Source of the DNA: Manis javanica | Taxonomy: Eukaryota > Chordata > Mammalia > Pholidota > Manidae | NCBI RefSeq assembly: GCF_040802235.1 | Contig: NC_133169.1 | Span: 47,623,034-47,687,033, forward strand | Length of the DNA stretch: 64,000 bases | Direction of reading: 5' to 3' | In this document: positions 61,788-64,000 of the stretch, one piece after another | Position numbering within the stretch: position 1 is the stretch's first letter | How the letters are laid out: each line of letters starts with the position of its first letter | Made by a program: the position numbers and the translations under genes | The notes under the pieces: generated by a model | What the model was told of the DNA's origin: nothing | Databases searched by the model: none | Seen by the model: only the letters and a program-made list of their open reading frames with translations

Positions 61788-62400
61788 GTTAGCTAGGCAG
61801 GTATTATCATTTATATTTCTAGAGGCTTTAATAAATTTATAATCAATCTAAAACCATAAATTTATATCTTCATCATATACCCTTTCATAGGGCACAGTAG
61901 GCAGCAAAATAAATTTCCCTATTCTATCCATATTTCTCTTTCCTCTAGGCAGATACCAAATTTTCCCTGATATATAATATGCAGGTCTCCATGGTCCCAT
62001 CACTTTTGGGACTAAATGGGAAGTTTTTCTTTTCATGGCATTGCTGACTAACATGGTTATTCCATTTGGTATTCTCCCATAACTCTATTTCTCTAATTTT
62101 CCTATAGAACTCTTCATCACTAATTTCACTAGCATTGCAAAAAAGGGGGACATTCCCACTTTGGTGGAGATGGGGTGTTCAGTGTTTGACTAACGACCTG
62201 CAGGGTTGGGTATTCCATGCCAAGATCGCCATCTGGCCCCTGCGTGTTCCATTCTTCAGAACCACTGTCCTGAAAGGCTTCTGGGAAGTTTATGTTCTCC
62301 TCCTTTCCATGCTGCTTATCAAAGGTTAGCTTAGCCCTTGGCAAAAATGCAAGCAAAAGCAAAGCCAATAGTATAATGGAGAATAACAAAATCCAGGTGG
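61788..62400 (-). other. Possible ERV interior remnant
   Basis: Directly on the 5' side of the LTR (element strand) two frames follow each other: 62389-62129 starts with a strongly hydrophobic stretch (LFSIILLALLLLAFL) then an acidic segment, and 62054-61848 is basic. This could be the remnant of an envelope or other internal region, but no diagnostic motif is visible. Confidence 0.3.
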
Positions 62401-62730
62401 GTAATAGGTGGAGCCAGCTGTGAAGGTCCCTGCTTTGTGGGGGTCTCCTCCAGCCTGAGCTTTGCTACACAGCTTGAGTAGCATGGCTCCTACCAATTCA
62501 GCTCATTCAATGTATGTGCAATTCTGTTGCATATTGAGAGTGAACCAGTGAGAGGTTCATAAGGCTAACATGCACTTAGAAAGAGTAAACCTGGGCATGT
62601 GTTATAAACACAAGAGTAGCTAATTCTAATAGAAATAAATATGTACTGATGGAAACCTTGAAGACTTAGCAAAAAAATACTGGGAGTCCTTACCTTCTCT
62701 TGTCCCACACCAGGTGAACAGAGTGGAGGC

Positions 62731-63699
62731 ATGACCAATGTTACAGCAGTGATGGGATTCTTCCTCATGGAATTCTCTGACTCCAGGGAGCTCCAGGTTG
62801 TACATGCCTTTCTGTTCGTGCTCATTTATGTCCCATCCCTGCTGGGGAATCTCCTCATCATTGCCCTTGTCACTTGGACCCGTGTCTTCACACCCCCATG
62901 TACTTTTTCCTGAGGAACTTATCATTCCTTGATGTTTGTCTCATTTCCGTCACAGTTCCAAAACTTATTCTGGAGGCTCTAACCCACAGGAGCCTCATTT
63001 CTCTCCCAGGATGTGTAGCACAGGTCTTCCTGGTGACTCACCTCGCAGCATCTGAGCTGTCCATTCTCACGGGCATGTCTTAGGACCGCTATGTGGCCGT
63101 CTGTCACCCTCTGCACTATGGCACCATCATGAGCAGGGCCGTCTGTGTGAGGATGACGGCTGCCTCCTGGTGCACTGGGAGTCTCTTTGGGGTCTTATAC
63201 TCAGCTGGAACATTTTCTTTGTCTTTTTGTGACTCCAGAAAAGTCCCTCCATTATTCTGTGATGTGCCCTCCTCCTGAAGATTTCTTGCTCAAAAACACA
63301 CATTACCATTGATACTGTAGTATCTGGTGTCATATTTGGAATTTGCTGTTTAGTTTGTATTGGTTATTCATATATTTGTATTTTCAATATAGTGTTCAGG
63401 ATGCAGTCATTACAAAGGAAGTCAAAAGCCTTCTCCACCTGCCTGCTTCATCTCATAGTTGTGACAACATTTCTTATAACAGCCACCAGTGCCTATCTGA
63501 AGCCTGTTCCTGATTCCCCACATCTTGTAGATTTTTTGCTGACTGTGTTTATGCTGTATTACCTCCTTCTTTGAATCCCATCATATATAGCCTAAAAAAC
63601 AAGGAAATCAAAGCGGCTTTGGGGAAGATTCAATGGAAAATTTATCATTACAGGTTTTATGGGGAAAACAATAGAACTAGTAATAGAACTAGTATGTAG
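62731..63699 (+). pseudogene. OR14-family olfactory receptor pseudogene
   Basis: Starts ATG 62731 with MTNVTAVMGFFLMEFSDSRE (NVT glycosylation site). TM1 reads FLFVLIYVPSLLGNLLII. A one-base deletion near 62873 shifts to the frame with HTPMYFFLRNLSFLDVCLIS. The MSYDRY tyrosine codon is now TAG (63081-63083), after which DRYVAVCHPLHY is intact. TM4-ECL2 read GTFSLSFCDSRKV and LFCDVP; a one-base deletion near 63265 leads to TGA at 63276-63278. TM5-TM6 continue in the next frame (KSKAFSTCLLHLIVV, SAYLKPVPDSPH), and a one-base deletion near 63553 displaces PSLNPIIYSLKNKEIKAALGK. Final stop is TAG 63697-63699, just after a perfect tandem 12 bp repeat. It is a paralogue of the copy at 42433-43353 on the opposite strand. 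Confidence 0.93.
63670..63693 (+). repeat. Perfect 12 bp tandem repeat
   Basis: aatagaactagt occurs twice in a row at the 3' end of the OR14 pseudogene, adding four codons (NRTS) in the terminal frame. Confidence 0.9.
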
Positions 63700-64000
63700 C
63701 AGGATTAAATTCTGTTTTTCAAAGTTCTTAAGGATTTTGTGACCTAGTATAAATAGTTTAATAACTCTATTAAACAATGTGTTATTTTACTTAGAGATAC
63801 CAGAATAAGGTTCATGATTATTAATCAACTGTGATTTTCTCTGAACATTTGAAAAGATGAATACTTTTTACTTAGAGAACACTTTACTGAAATCAGCTTC
63901 AGAAATGCTACTATAAGTCCCTGAGGAGTCTGCCAGGGTGTCCCTGCCCTCATCACTGTCACCTGTGAATATGATATCTTGCTTGGCTAGTGTGACTTTG
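63700..64000. other. Intergenic tail, nothing recognised
   Basis: AT-rich sequence to the window end without coding or repeat signal. Confidence 0.4.

Overview
This is a stretch of placental-mammal genomic DNA: AT-rich and intron-poor, packed with LINE-1 (L1) copies and endogenous-retrovirus LTRs, and scattered with dead olfactory receptor (OR) genes. It contains no bacterial, organellar or CRISPR-like signal and no intact protein-coding gene. The L1 3' ends look like those of laurasiatherian mammals. I see no obvious SINE anywhere in the 64 kb, which is unusual for most placental lineages and would fit a SINE-poor lineage such as pangolins; the species call is inference only.

Layout. 1-128 is an extremely GC-rich piece that switches abruptly to AT-rich DNA. 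A ~4 kb segment at 3884-7985 is repeated in direct orientation at 16078-19985 (about 12 kb apart, clearly diverged). Between the two copies lie an OR pseudogene (8680-9593, +), L1 fragments, a short ~95 bp duplicated sequence and an unidentified decayed coding-like region on the minus strand (13545-15470). From 19985 comes an L1 with a GC-rich tandem-repeat 5'UTR, ORF1 remnant and 3'UTR but no ORF2, followed by an older L1. 24.3-36.3 kb holds LTR-like pieces, simple repeats and otherwise unassigned DNA.

Three more OR pseudogenes follow: a decayed OR13G1 orthologue (36364-37244, -) and two OR14-family copies (42433-43353, -; 62731-63699, +). Together they suggest the region corresponds to the human 1q44 OR cluster (OR13G1 plus OR14 genes). 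All four ORs carry several frameshifts, deletions or stop codons.

The best-defined mobile element is a complete, young, minus-strand class I (gammaretrovirus-like) provirus at 45909-51419. It has two 491 bp LTRs differing at 4 sites, a 4 bp target duplication (atag), a proline-tRNA primer-binding site and a polypurine tract, but a 4.5 kb interior without retroviral coding capacity. A 5'-truncated L1 with most of a broken ORF2 lies at 54621-58581, bounded by a 10 bp target-site duplication (cctaggaaaa). A second type of LTR sits at about 61362-61787, just upstream of the last OR pseudogene.
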